Positions 35,619-45,482 of a stretch of DNA of 64,000 bases are shown piece by piece. The DNA lies in assembly GCA_020639095.1 (NCBI GenBank), contig JACKHH010000019.1:1-64000 (forward strand), written 5' to 3'. The notes beneath the pieces are model-generated. The model was not told where the DNA came from. It saw only the letters and a list, made by a program, of their open reading frames with translations, and searched no databases. Origin of the DNA: Phycisphaerales bacterium (GTDB taxonomy: Bacteria > Planctomycetota > Phycisphaerae > UBA1845). The stretch's first letter is position 1, and the number at the start of each line of letters is the position of its first letter. The translations under genes were made by a program, and so were the position numbers.

Positions 35619-38375
35619 GTGTACACGTTGGGATCGGGTTGGTACCGGTTCGTGTTTGCGGCTGTCGCGCTGCTGATGGGCGGTGCGGCGCAGGCGGCGA
35701 CGCGTTTCGTTGACGCGAGCGCCACTGGTGCAAACAACGGCAGTTCGTGGGATGACGCGTATATCGAACTGCGCGACGCGCTTTCCGCGGCATCGATCAA
35801 TCCTGCGATCACCGAAATCTGGGTGGCTTCCGGTACGTACAAACCGACATCCGGCGCGAATCCGCTGACGACGTTTCAACTGCTCAGCGGTGTTGCGATT
35901 CGCGGCGGATTCGCCGGGGTCGAAGGCAGCGTCGCGGAGCGTGACCTGTCTACCGGTGCCACGATTCTCAGCGGCGACATCGGTGTGATTGGCAATGCGA
36001 ACGACAACTGCTTTCACGTGGTCACGGGCAGCGGTGCCGACGCGACTGCGGTCCTTGAGAATTGCACAATCGCAGATGGCAACGCAAGCCTGTCGGCGCT
36101 GACGCGTAAGGGCGGTGGGATACTCATCGAAGGCGCGGGCAGTGCGCCGAGCATTATCAACTGCACGCTGCGCGATAACCAAGCCCACGACGGCGGTGGC
36201 GGCTTGTACAACTACGACGGCGCGCCGACGCTAGCCAACTGCGTCTTTCGTGAGAACATGACCGATGGCGATGGCGGCGGCGTGCACAGCACGCGCGGGC
36301 ACGCGCGCTACGTGAACTGCACCTTTCTGAACAACGAAGCCGGTGGCATCGGCGGTGGCGTATTCACCCAGGACAACGGTGGAGCAACCTGCCCGGCCAA
36401 TGCAAACTTTCACAATTGCACCTTCTGGGGAAATACCAATGGCGGTGAATTGACGCAGGACGATCAGATCGCGGCTCCGGAAAACTTCTGCCCGCCCGAG
36501 TTTGCAAGGTCAGCCGGCAACCCGCTCATTCTGCAAAACTCCTGCATTCAGGCGTGGGACGGTATCCTCGGCGGTTCGAGCAACACGGACGCCGATCCGG
36601 TGTTCACCGACGCTGACGGCAGGATCGGAACCGGGTCCGGATGCATTGACTTCGGCGATGCTACCGCCCTACCGCTCGACGTCGCGGACATCGACGGCAA
36701 CGGAAACACGACGGAGCCGCTCCCGATCGATCGCGATGGCAGCGTGCGCGTTGTGAACGGAGCTATCGATGCCGGCGCGTTCGAATTTCGCTTCGACTGC
36801 AATGGTAACGGCGTGTTCGACGAGCTGGACATCGCCATGGGAACCAGCGGCGACTGCGACAGCAACGGCGTACCCGATGAATGCGACCCGCTGTTCGACT
36901 GCAACACGAACGGGTCAGCCGATTACATTGACATCGCCACGGGCGCGAGCACGGACTGCAACCACGACTGCGTTCCTGACGAATGCACGCTGAGCGGGTC
37001 AGATTGCAACCACAACGGCACGCTCGACGAGTGCGATCTCGCGAGCGGCAGCGAAAACGACTGCAACGCGAACAGCATTCCCGACGTCTGCGAGACGGAT
37101 TGCAACGCCAACGGTTCGCCGGATGACTGCGACATCGCGGCCGGAAGCAGTGCGGACTGCAACACGAACGCCCTGCCCGACGAATGCGAAGCTCCCGCAG
37201 GTGACTGCAACGGCAACCTCGTGCCCGACACCTGCGAGCTGTCGGCGGGCAGTGCGACGGATTGCAACGGCAATGCTCGGCTTGATGAGTGCGACATCGC
37301 TGGCGGAACGAGCAGCGATTGCGATGGCAGCGCCATCCCCGACGAATGCCAATTGATGCAGCGTTTCTTCGTGCTCGACAACGGCGATGTGGGCAATGCG
37401 AGCCGGGTCAAGTGGTTTGACGCAAGCGATCCGGGCGCGGGTTCGTACGTCGCAGCCACTCTGCCCGCTTCCGGAAACGATCGCGGCATGACGGTGTACA
37501 ACGGCGCGGGGCAGGTGCTCACCTGCGACGAGGAGAATCAGCGTCTCTTGGAATTGGACGTCTTTCGCGGCGGCATTGTGCAAACGATCCCGGTTGATCG
37601 CCCGTTGCTGGAACTCGCGTACGACTGGTCAACAGGCCGATTGTTCGCGACGGCAGAGAACGGCGGGTTGTATCGCGTCGATCTCACGACCGGTGCAACG
37701 ACGTTCATCACGGCAGTCCCGGGCGAGTCGCAGGACGATTGGGTGATGCTCGCGTACGACGACGTCTCGGGGATGCTGATCGGCGGCAGTCAATCGGAGA
37801 ACGTGCTGTTCCGCATCGATCCGAACAACGGCGCGAGTGTCGCGTTCCCGCGCGCGATCGGTGTCGAACTCGGCGATCTGGCTGTGGACTTTGTCGACGG
37901 GACGATTTACGGAATCGGGCTGGCCGGCGAACTCTATCGCGTGGATCGTGGCTCGGGTGAGGCGACGCTCATCGCGACGGTTCCGGGAATCGACGGAACA
38001 GCCGCTGGCTTCGCGATCCTGCTCGCGAGCGACTGTACGCACAACGGCATCCTCGACACGTGCGAAATCGCGGCAGGCTCCAGCAGCGACTGCAACCACA
38101 ACGCGCTGCCCGACGCGTGCGACGCGGACTGCAACGCCAACGGAACGCCCGACGCCTGCGAAGCCATCGCACCTCTCGACTGGAACGCCGACGGCATTAC
38201 GAGCCTCGCCGACTTCGCGGGCTTCCCCGTCTGCCTGGGCGGGCCGGATCGTTCGCCGCAACCTGCGGACTCCGCGTGCATCACAAACTGCCTGCTCACC
38301 TACGATTTCGACGGCGATGGCGACGTCGATTTGCAGGACTTCGCAGCCGTTCAGACCCTGCTCGCAGGTCCCTAA
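35619..38375 (+). CDS. Secreted beta-helix / DCN-repeat / dockerin-like protein
   Basis: From a GTG at 35619 (GAGG 8 nt upstream) the protein has 918 residues. A signal peptide ends near AAQAA (about 27). Residues about 28-385 form a right-handed parallel beta-helix of the pectate-lyase-like or polymorphic-outer-membrane type (SATGANNGSSWDDAYIELRD, GGGILIEGAGSAPSIINC, GGGLYNYDGAPTLANC). About a dozen DCNxNGxPDECD repeats follow (DNA 36794-37352), then a WD-like segment (about 580-800) and three more DCN units. The C-terminal dockerin-like EF-hand pair has DWNADGITSLADFAGFPVCL and YDFDGDGDVDLQDFAAVQTL. Probable polysaccharide-binding or surface protein. Open frame also exists upstream to 35400, without a good start. 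Confidence 0.82.
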   Translation: MYTLGSGWYRFVFAAVALLMGGAAQAATRFVDASATGANNGSSWDDAYIELRDALSAASINPAITEIWVASGTYKPTSGANPLTTFQLLSGVAIRGGFAGVEGSVAERDLSTGATILSGDIGVIGNANDNCFHVVTGSGADATAVLENCTIADGNASLSALTRKGGGILIEGAGSAPSIINCTLRDNQAHDGGGGLYNYDGAPTLANCVFRENMTDGDGGGVHSTRGHARYVNCTFLNNEAGGIGGGVFTQDNGGATCPANANFHNCTFWGNTNGGELTQDDQIAAPENFCPPEFARSAGNPLILQNSCIQAWDGILGGSSNTDADPVFTDADGRIGTGSGCIDFGDATALPLDVADIDGNGNTTEPLPIDRDGSVRVVNGAIDAGAFEFRFDCNGNGVFDELDIAMGTSGDCDSNGVPDECDPLFDCNTNGSADYIDIATGASTDCNHDCVPDECTLSGSDCNHNGTLDECDLASGSENDCNANSIPDVCETDCNANGSPDDCDIAAGSSADCNTNALPDECEAPAGDCNGNLVPDTCELSAGSATDCNGNARLDECDIAGGTSSDCDGSAIPDECQLMQRFFVLDNGDVGNASRVKWFDASDPGAGSYVAATLPASGNDRGMTVYNGAGQVLTCDEENQRLLELDVFRGGIVQTIPVDRPLLELAYDWSTGRLFATAENGGLYRVDLTTGATTFITAVPGESQDDWVMLAYDDVSGMLIGGSQSENVLFRIDPNNGASVAFPRAIGVELGDLAVDFVDGTIYGIGLAGELYRVDRGSGEATLIATVPGIDGTAAGFAILLASDCTHNGILDTCEIAAGSSSDCNHNALPDACDADCNANGTPDACEAIAPLDWNADGITSLADFAGFPVCLGGPDRSPQPADSACITNCLLTYDFDGDGDVDLQDFAAVQTLLAGP

Positions 38376-38574
38376 TCGCCCAATTTGCCCCGTTGCGCTT
38401 CGCCTGCGCATCAGCCTTCGGCGCGGTTTGACATCTATCTGGCGAACGGGTAATCGAACCATCCCCCGCGACCGATAATTCCTAGGAGTTCTCTGGTTAT
38501 CTCCGCGGGACCCGGCTTATCCGTGGCCAATGGATGCCGGCGCGGTGGGCATAATCCTCGATTTGAGAAGGCTG

Positions 38575-39438
38575 ATGGCGAACACACAATCGACACGACG
38601 ACCGGCATTGGTTGGTGCGACCTGCAACCGTGGGCGAGCACTGACCTTATCCTTCACCCTGCTGACGTGCGTTGCGCTGCTGGTACCTAGCGGGTGCGGC
38701 AAACGCAGTAAGATTGAGCAGGATAAGCAGGAGACGGCATCGGGCGCGGACTTGAACGAACGTGCCGGGGAGCTTTGGAAGGCCCGGGCGGCAGAAGACT
38801 GCGCGACGATGTTCCTCTTTGAACCGACTCGCGGCGACGAAGGCGTGACGGAAGAGGAGTACATCAACTACTGCAAGAATGAAGAGCCGTTCCGCGTACA
38901 TGACTACGAAATTCTCGACACGGTGACGGAAGGTGATCTGGGCTGGGTGGAGCTGAACGTCAGCACCTCTATGCGGAAATTCCCCAGCGCCGCGCCAGTT
39001 GAGTCGCACCGTTGGGAAAAATGGCACCACATCAACGGCGAGTGGATGCCGGTCGGGTCAAAGGATTTGACGGCCTATCCCGACGCACCCGCGCTGCGTG
39101 ATCGTGATGCCGAGGCGGAGCTGCGGAAGCGCTTTGACGCGTCGTGGCAGGCCCGGCTGGATCGGGACTGGCCGACGCTGTACGACTTCATCGACCCGCG
39201 CGATCGCGACCAAGTGGACTCCGGTGTGTTTGCGGATACGCACGCGCTGTTTGAGTACCTCTCGTGCGATGTACACTGGGTCGAGGTGAAGGGCAATGCC
39301 GGAGTGGTCTACGTCACCGTACACCACAAGCTGAACGATCCGAGCCTGACCAAGTTGCCGCCGCGGGACGCGACGGTGCGCGAAGAATGGGTGCGACACG
39401 ACAACGAGTGGTACCTCGACGTGCGCCGCGGCGAGTAG
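38575..39438 (+). CDS. Putative lipoprotein with two tandem NTF2-like units
   Basis: The 287-residue protein has a hydrophobic leader ending LLVPSGC, a plausible though atypical lipobox (Cys about 41). Two related halves follow. Residues about 58-150 have LWKARAAEDCATMFLFEP...WEKWHHINGEWMP; residues about 175-285 have SWQARLDRDWPTLYDFIDP...EEWVRHDNEWYLD. Both share a helix with W-x-A-R, a 'Y' box and a closing W-x-x-x-x-x-EW strand, as in SnoaL/NTF2-like folds. Function unknown; it is probably anchored to a membrane. The ATG at 38575 is preferred because the hydrophobic leader starts soon after it. The lipoprotein gene at 39499 lies 60 nt downstream. Confidence 0.72.
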   Translation: MANTQSTRRPALVGATCNRGRALTLSFTLLTCVALLVPSGCGKRSKIEQDKQETASGADLNERAGELWKARAAEDCATMFLFEPTRGDEGVTEEEYINYCKNEEPFRVHDYEILDTVTEGDLGWVELNVSTSMRKFPSAAPVESHRWEKWHHINGEWMPVGSKDLTAYPDAPALRDRDAEAELRKRFDASWQARLDRDWPTLYDFIDPRDRDQVDSGVFADTHALFEYLSCDVHWVEVKGNAGVVYVTVHHKLNDPSLTKLPPRDATVREEWVRHDNEWYLDVRRGE

Positions 39439-39498
39439 GCGGTGATGCGACTTGCTATTCCCCCAATGGATGAACCGACAGTCTACGGAACCAAACAC

Positions 39499-40845
39499 AT
39501 GAAACGCTTCCTCGCAATTTCGCTGGCGCTGGTGCTTGCCGGCTGCTCGTCGCACAAGAAGGACAAGACCGACGCCGCACCGTCGCAAGACACTGACGCG
39601 GGCGCGACATCGAACGTTGCGACGGCATCGGGCAAGTCGCTCGGTCCGGCACCCGTGACGTACGCACCGTTTATGAAGAACCTGCCGGAAGACGGCATGT
39701 GGAAGTGCGATCCGCTGCTGTTCGACAACAACGGCGACGGCGTGCTCGATCTGGCGATTGTTCCGCGTTTGCGCGTGAAGGATCTCGGCGACGGGCCGCG
39801 TTTCTGGTTCGGCAATAAGCAAGGCGAATGGAAGCAGGCGTCCGACGGTTTGGACACCGGCGAGCATTCCTGCGGTGGCGGCATCGATACCGCGGACATC
39901 AACAACGATGGTTTTGCCGATCTCGCGGTCGCGGACCACTGCCAGGGCGTGTTCGTGTATCTCGGTGATGGCGAAGGCAATTGGAAGATGGTCACGCGGG
40001 CAATGTACCCGAGTGACGTGGTGGCTGAGCCTGAGCGTTTGTCGATGTACGTGGGCGCGGAGGACCTTGATCTGGGCGACCTCAATGGCGACGGATTCAT
40101 CGATATCGCCGTCGGGGCGAGCGACTTGGGCGGGATCAACGTTTACCTCGGCGATGGCACCGGCGAGAACTGGAAGCGCGTCGAGACCGGTTTGCCCGAT
40201 ACCGAGTGGGCGACACGTGTGGAGCTTGCGGACTTCAACAAGGACGGTTCGCTCGACGTCGTCTCATCGTTTTCCGACGGGCCGCGGGTCTGGCTCAACG
40301 ACGGTACGGGACACTTTACGGCTGGTTCTGAAGGACTGCCCAGCCCGATCATGCGCGGCATCTACACGGGCCTCGACGTCGGCGATTTCAACATGGATGG
40401 CCGGTTGGATTTCGCGATCGCGAACTGGGTCGACGGTCCCGAGGTGTACATGCAGACCGCCACCGGCGCTTGGGAAAAAGCGCCCGACGTGTTTCCTGAC
40501 ATGTTGGGTGGCGCCATTGGCCTTGATGTTGGCGATTTGAACGGCGACGGCAAACCGGACCTCGCGGTCGCGGGCCGGCTGAAGAAGGAAGGTGGTTACG
40601 TGCGTGGCGTGTTCCCGCTGCTGGGCGACGGCGCGGGCAGCTTCAAGTACGTGGACAATAGCGGTCTTCCCAATACCGGATTGTCGTCAACGGCTGGTGT
40701 GACCATCGCGGACATTGACGGTGACGGCATTGCGGACATCGCTGCCGGTAGCGGATTGCTGGTGGAGACCGCGGGAGGGATGGATGCCCCGTCGATTCCG
40801 CAACGCCTGCTGGTTTGGCGCGGCACCGGACCGGCGGAGAAGTGA
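39499..40845 (+). CDS. Lipoprotein with FG-GAP/VCBS-type beta-propeller
   Basis: The 448-residue protein starts MKRFLAISLALVLAGCSS, a classic lipoprotein signal with Cys at 16. After a Ser/Thr/Ala linker, six or so repeats carry calcium-binding DxDxDGxxD loops: FDNNGDGVLDLAI, TADINNDGFADLAVADHCQG, GDLNGDGFIDIAVGASDLGG, ADFNKDGSLDVVSSF, GDFNMDGRLDFAIANW, GDLNGDGKPDLAVAGRL and ADIDGDGIADIAAGSG. These form an integrin-like seven-bladed propeller, probably for adhesion or binding at the cell surface. The start is the ATG at 39499 because it gives the lipobox; an in-frame ATG at 39442 does not. A strong terminator follows. Confidence 0.85.
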   Translation: MKRFLAISLALVLAGCSSHKKDKTDAAPSQDTDAGATSNVATASGKSLGPAPVTYAPFMKNLPEDGMWKCDPLLFDNNGDGVLDLAIVPRLRVKDLGDGPRFWFGNKQGEWKQASDGLDTGEHSCGGGIDTADINNDGFADLAVADHCQGVFVYLGDGEGNWKMVTRAMYPSDVVAEPERLSMYVGAEDLDLGDLNGDGFIDIAVGASDLGGINVYLGDGTGENWKRVETGLPDTEWATRVELADFNKDGSLDVVSSFSDGPRVWLNDGTGHFTAGSEGLPSPIMRGIYTGLDVGDFNMDGRLDFAIANWVDGPEVYMQTATGAWEKAPDVFPDMLGGAIGLDVGDLNGDGKPDLAVAGRLKKEGGYVRGVFPLLGDGAGSFKYVDNSGLPNTGLSSTAGVTIADIDGDGIADIAAGSGLLVETAGGMDAPSIPQRLLVWRGTGPAEK

Positions 40846-40883
40846 CGAACGGGTACTTGCGAGTCAGCGATTACGAATTACGA

Positions 40884-40945
40884 ATTGGCCCTGTGATGAT
40901 GCTGCGGACTGTTGGTCCGCACGTCATCTCAGGGCCAATCTTTTT
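40884..40945. terminator. Long hairpin terminator between convergent genes
   Basis: ATTGGCCCTG...TGCGGAC pairs with GTCCGCA...CAGGGCCAAT in a long, nearly continuous stem. It is followed on the + strand by CTTTTT at 40940-40945. It ends the 39499 gene and may also serve the leftward gene. Confidence 0.88.
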
Positions 40946-40955
40946 GCTCCATTCC

Positions 40956-43900
40956 TTACAGCGGGCCGGTGAACAGTTGCTGTAGTCGGTTGAAGTCGCG
41001 GAGGTCGATGTCGCCGTCGTTGTCGAGGTCGTAGCAACGGCAGCCAGTCATCGCGATGGTGTCGGGGCCGGTCAGGCAGGCTGGGAACCCGGCGAAGTCC
41101 GCGAGATCAACGTCGCCGTCCGCGTCCGCACAATCGCCCGCCCCATCGCAATCATCGGGAATTCCGTTGCCGTTGATGTCCTCTTCCGGAGGCACGCATT
41201 CGTCGGGGATGTCGTTGTCGTTGCAATCGTCCGAGATGCCGAACGCGATATCGATGAAGTCGGGGAACCCGTTGTGGTTGCAGTCCGGGTCGCAGACGTC
41301 GATCACGCCGTTGTGATTGAGGTCGGTGAACTGCCCCGACGCAAGATCGCAGTCGTCGGGCACGCCATTGCCGTTGCAATCGTCCTCGCACTCATCGGGA
41401 ATCATGTTCGCGTTGCAGTCGAGCACGGTTTGATTGTCGATCTCGCACTGGTCGATGGCGCCGTTGCTGTTGCAGTCGATCGCGCTGCCCGCGACGATCT
41501 CACAGACGTCGGGAACGCCGGTTTCGTTGCAATCGGGGCTGCACTCGTCCGGGATGCCATCAAGATTGCAGTCGCCGCTGGTGCCCGCGTTGATGTCGCA
41601 CACGTCGGGCCGGTTGTTGCTGTTGCAATCCACGAAAATGTCGCACTCGTCCGGGATTCCGTTGGAATCACAGTCGACATCGCATTCGTCGGGCACGTTG
41701 TTCGCGTTGCAGTCGTTTTCGCTCAGTTCGCACACGTCGGGAATACCGCTGTTGTTGCAATCGGCGAAGGTTTCGCACGCGTCCGGCGTGCCGTTGGCGT
41801 TGCAATCGACGTCGCACTCGTCGGGAATGCCGTTGCCATTGCAGTCGTTGCCCGCGAGTTCGCACTCGTCCGGAATGCTGTTCGTATTGCAGTCGGCGAA
41901 TGACTCGCAGGCGTCGGGCGTGCCATTTGTGTTGCAGTCGACGTCGCATTCGTCCGGGACGCCGTTCGCGTCACAGTCGTTGCCGGCAAGTTCGCATTCA
42001 TCGGGGATGCCACTGTTGTTGCAGTCGGTGAACGACTCGCAGGCATCGGGCGTGCCGTTCGTGTTGCAATCCGCGTCGCATTCGTCGGGGATGTTGTTGG
42101 CGTTGCAGTCGTTATCAACCAGTTCGCACTCGTCGGGAATGCCCGAGCTGTTGCAGTCCGTGAAGATTTCGCAAGTGTCCGGCGTGCCATTGGCGTTGCA
42201 GTCGACATCGCACTCATCCGGAATGCTGTTGGCATTGCAATCGTTGGCAGTCAGCTCGCATTCGTCCGGGACCGCGTTCGTGTTGCAGTCGGTGAACGTT
42301 TCGCACGCGTCGGGCGTCCCGTTCGTGTTGCAATCGACGTCGCACTCGTCGGGCACACCGTTGGTGTCGCAATCATTACCCGAAAGTTCGCAGACATCGG
42401 GGATTTCGTTGCCGTTGCAGTCGGCGAACGTCTCGCACGCGTCGGGCGTACCCGAGTTGTCGCAATCTACATCGCACTCATCTGGAATGCCGTTCGCGTC
42501 ACAATCGTTGTCCGTGAGTTCACACTCATCGGGAACGCCATTCGTATTGCAATCTGCAAACGTTTCGCATGCGTCCGGCGTGCCGTTGGTATTGCAGTCT
42601 GGATCGCACTCGTCAGGAATGCTGTTGGTGTCGCAATCATTGTCCGCGAGTTCGCACACGTCAGGAATGCCCGAATTGTTGCAGTCGTCGAACGCTTCAC
42701 AATCATCCGGCGTACCGTTCTCGTCGCAATCAACGTCGCATTCGTCCGGGACACCGTTCGCATTGCAGTCGTTGGCGGCCAGTTCGCACTCGTCCGGGAC
42801 ACCACTGTTGTTGCAGTCGCTGAAGACTTCGCACACGTCGGGCGTGCCGTTGGTGTTGCAATCCGCGAGCGCTTCGCAGTCATCGGGGACTCCGCTTGTG
42901 TTGCAGTCGGCATCGCACTCATCGGGGACGCCGTTCGCATTGCAGTCATTGTCAGTCAGTTCGCACTCATCCGGCACACCGCTGCTGTTGCAATCGGCGA
43001 ACGATTCGCATGCGTCGGGGATGCCGTTGGTATTGCAGTCCGAATCGCACTCGTCCGGAATCCCGTTACTGTTGCAATCGTTGCCCGCAAGTTCGCACGC
43101 GTCGGGAATGCCGCTGCTGTTGCAGTCGAGGAAGGCTTCGCAATCATCGGGTGTACCGTTCGCGTCGCAATCGATATCGCAATCATCAGGGACGCCGTTG
43201 GAATTGCAGTCATTGCCGATCAGTTCGCAATCGTCCGGAATGCCCGAGCCGTTGCAATCCGGGTCGCACTCGTCGGGCACACCGTTGGCATTGCAGTCGT
43301 TGCCGGCAAGTTCGCAGGCATCAGGCACACCGCTGCTGTTGCAGTCGGTGAATGCTTCGCATGCATCGGGCGTGCCCGAGTTGTCGCAATCGGCATCGCA
43401 CTCGTCCGGAATGCCGTTGTTATCGCAGTCGTCGCCCGCGAGTTCGCACGCGTCGTAGATGCCGTTACTGTTGCAGTCGGCATAGTTCAGTTCGCAATTG
43501 TCCGGCGTGCCGTTGCTGTCGCAATCGACGTCGCAATCGTCGGGGATTCCATTCGCGTTGCAATCGTTATCCGCGAGTTCACAGGCGTCGGGCACGCCGT
43601 TGGCGTTGCAGTCCGTGAACGTCTCGCAATCGTCGGGAATTCCGTTGGTATCGCAGTCGGTGTCGCACGCGTCGGGAATGCCATTCGTGTTGCAGTCGTT
43701 CGCCACATCGGCTTGGATGCGCACGTCGTCGACCTGCCAGCCGACCGTGTCGTTGTGATTCGGGTCGATCGAGTCGAAATGCCATGCGATGGTCACGGTT
43801 TGCCCGGCATACGCGGTGAGATCGACGCTGCGTTCCACCCAGCGATCGAGCAGGCTGGAAACGCCGACGTCATCGACCAGCGTGCCGTTGACCGTGACCC

Positions 43901-45407
43901 AGGCGCGGTCGAACCCGAACGGCGGGAACGATTGGGCGCCGCGTTCACCGTCGTAGCGTGAACAATACCGCAGTTGGGCGTCGACGGCCGACGCGGGAAT
44001 GGCGACGGTACTTGCGGTGAGCACGCCCTGCACGCGGGCGAGCAGATCGAAGTCGCAGGTCGCGTCGATCCCGAAATACGCCCATTGCACCGGGTCGCAC
44101 GCGTCGGGTGCGGCGCACGCATCGGTCACGTGCCAGAGGCCGCTCGCGGACCAACCAGCCGGTAGCCCGCTTTCAAAATCCGCTGCGAGCAGGTCGCTGC
44201 GAATGACCAGGTCGCACTCGTCCGGCATTCCATTGTTGTCGCAATCCGATGCCGTTCCGCCTGCGATTTCGCACGCGTCGCCGATCAGGTTGTCATTGCA
44301 GTCGGTGAAAGGCTCACAGTCGTCGGGGATTCCGCTGTTGTCGCAATCCGGATCGCAATCGTCCGGGATGCCGTTGTTGTTGCAATCGTTGCCCGCGAGC
44401 TCGCATTCATCAGGCACACCGCTGCTGTTGCAATCGGCAAACGTTTCGCACGCATCCGGCGTACCGTTCGAGTTGCAGTCGATCTCGCAGACGTCGGGGG
44501 TGCCGTTCGTGTCGCAGTCCGCCAGTGCGAACTGGCAGATGTCCATGATGCCATCGCTGTTGCAGTCGTTGACCGAGCCGATCGTCGTGATGCAATCGAG
44601 CGCGCCGACGTAAAGCACCTGCGGGGCGAACGCGCTCTGCGGAAAGGCGTTGGAGGTCGCCAACGATCCGGGATTGGGCAATGCCACACTCGTTGCCCCG
44701 TTGTCATCGGGCAACACAACGCCTTCGCCGGTCGCGGCTCCGCTGTTTGCGACGCGATCCGTGGGCAGAAGATTGACGATGTCGACTGCGTCCGCCCCGC
44801 CGCCATCAGCAATGCCCAATGCGCGCAGGTCGAACGTGTATGCGAAAGCGCCCGCACCACTGCCGCTCGGGAATTCGGCAAAGCTTATCGGCGCGCGATA
44901 GACCCACGGCGTCCAGCCATTCGTGGCGGCATCGCGCACGCGAACCATGAGCCCGTCCGGCGCCCCCGCCAACCCGACTTCGTAGACTACCAAATCGGCG
45001 CCTTCGAGATCGAGCAGCGGCCCGTTGGAGTCGAAAACCACTTCGACGCCCTGCCGTGACAGGCCATTGGTGTCGCCGAATTGCACCGCGTGAAACGCAT
45101 TCGTGCCGGCACCGCAAAGCGTCGCAAGACACGCGGTACCATCGAACCCCGCGGAAACCGGATCGATCACGGGAAAGATAAACGGGCCGCTAACAACGGA
45201 TGCGCCCGGATCGACCGTCGCGCCACCGAGAACGATCGGCGTCGCGCCGGTGTTCAGCACGCTGCCCGAGCCCGGCTCCGCGTCGGTTTCAAAGGTGAGA
45301 TCCGCAAACGCGTAGAGTGCCGCGGCTGACGGTTTGGTAAACGCAAGAAGCAGTGCGCATACACAGGCCGCGATGAAAGCTGAATGTGTCCCGGTTTTTC
45401 GCCGCAT
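40956..45407 (-). CDS. Secreted protein with over 60 DCNxNGxPDECE repeats and a dockerin-like tail
   Basis: The 1483-residue protein has a signal peptide (about 8-30, ending SAAA). A beta-rich N-terminal domain (about 30-280) follows, then eight DCN repeats and a MAM/jelly-roll-like domain (about 405-570; DFESGLPAGWSASGLWHVTD, DRWVERSVDLTAYAGQTVTI). Then come 55 further Cys-containing TSP3-like calcium-binding repeats. The C-terminal dockerin-like pair is DADGDVDLADFAGFPACL and YDLDNDGDIDLRDFNRLQQL. The repeats would make a long, Ca-stabilised, disulfide-bonded stalk; that is inference from TSP3 repeats. The ATG at 45407 has AGGA 6 nt upstream and gives a clean signal peptide. It lies 75 nt after the gene at 45483-47675 on the same strand. 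Confidence 0.86.
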   Translation of the reverse strand: MRRKTGTHSAFIAACVCALLLAFTKPSAAALYAFADLTFETDAEPGSGSVLNTGATPIVLGGATVDPGASVVSGPFIFPVIDPVSAGFDGTACLATLCGAGTNAFHAVQFGDTNGLSRQGVEVVFDSNGPLLDLEGADLVVYEVGLAGAPDGLMVRVRDAATNGWTPWVYRAPISFAEFPSGSGAGAFAYTFDLRALGIADGGGADAVDIVNLLPTDRVANSGAATGEGVVLPDDNGATSVALPNPGSLATSNAFPQSAFAPQVLYVGALDCITTIGSVNDCNSDGIMDICQFALADCDTNGTPDVCEIDCNSNGTPDACETFADCNSSGVPDECELAGNDCNNNGIPDDCDPDCDNSGIPDDCEPFTDCNDNLIGDACEIAGGTASDCDNNGMPDECDLVIRSDLLAADFESGLPAGWSASGLWHVTDACAAPDACDPVQWAYFGIDATCDFDLLARVQGVLTASTVAIPASAVDAQLRYCSRYDGERGAQSFPPFGFDRAWVTVNGTLVDDVGVSSLLDRWVERSVDLTAYAGQTVTIAWHFDSIDPNHNDTVGWQVDDVRIQADVANDCNTNGIPDACDTDCDTNGIPDDCETFTDCNANGVPDACELADNDCNANGIPDDCDVDCDSNGTPDNCELNYADCNSNGIYDACELAGDDCDNNGIPDECDADCDNSGTPDACEAFTDCNSSGVPDACELAGNDCNANGVPDECDPDCNGSGIPDDCELIGNDCNSNGVPDDCDIDCDANGTPDDCEAFLDCNSSGIPDACELAGNDCNSNGIPDECDSDCNTNGIPDACESFADCNSSGVPDECELTDNDCNANGVPDECDADCNTSGVPDDCEALADCNTNGTPDVCEVFSDCNNSGVPDECELAANDCNANGVPDECDVDCDENGTPDDCEAFDDCNNSGIPDVCELADNDCDTNSIPDECDPDCNTNGTPDACETFADCNTNGVPDECELTDNDCDANGIPDECDVDCDNSGTPDACETFADCNGNEIPDVCELSGNDCDTNGVPDECDVDCNTNGTPDACETFTDCNTNAVPDECELTANDCNANSIPDECDVDCNANGTPDTCEIFTDCNSSGIPDECELVDNDCNANNIPDECDADCNTNGTPDACESFTDCNNSGIPDECELAGNDCDANGVPDECDVDCNTNGTPDACESFADCNTNSIPDECELAGNDCNGNGIPDECDVDCNANGTPDACETFADCNNSGIPDVCELSENDCNANNVPDECDVDCDSNGIPDECDIFVDCNSNNRPDVCDINAGTSGDCNLDGIPDECSPDCNETGVPDVCEIVAGSAIDCNSNGAIDQCEIDNQTVLDCNANMIPDECEDDCNGNGVPDDCDLASGQFTDLNHNGVIDVCDPDCNHNGFPDFIDIAFGISDDCNDNDIPDECVPPEEDINGNGIPDDCDGAGDCADADGDVDLADFAGFPACLTGPDTIAMTGCRCYDLDNDGDIDLRDFNRLQQLFTGPL
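41150..43697 (-). repeat. 55-unit DCN repeat array with a 44-residue higher-order period
   Basis: Units of 13, 15 and 16 residues alternate in a fixed order: DCN-x-x-IPDECDV, DCN-x-x-TPDACETFA, DCN-x-x-IPDECELAGN. They make a 44-residue (132-bp) supra-unit repeated about 12 times in the middle of the array. A further eight-unit cluster encoded by the same gene lies at 44206-44567. Confidence 0.9.
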
Positions 45408-45482
45408 TGTCAATCCTGCCCTGCCGGTCGCGATCGGGATGTGCGCACGGAGGGCAGGAACAGCCACCGGCAGCACAGCGCA

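Noticed and set aside
41434..43458. Long open frame on the plus strand (about 670 codons) over the DCN array
   Set aside because: The translation is a Ser/Gln/Leu-rich mirror of the minus-strand repeats, without a ribosome-binding site.
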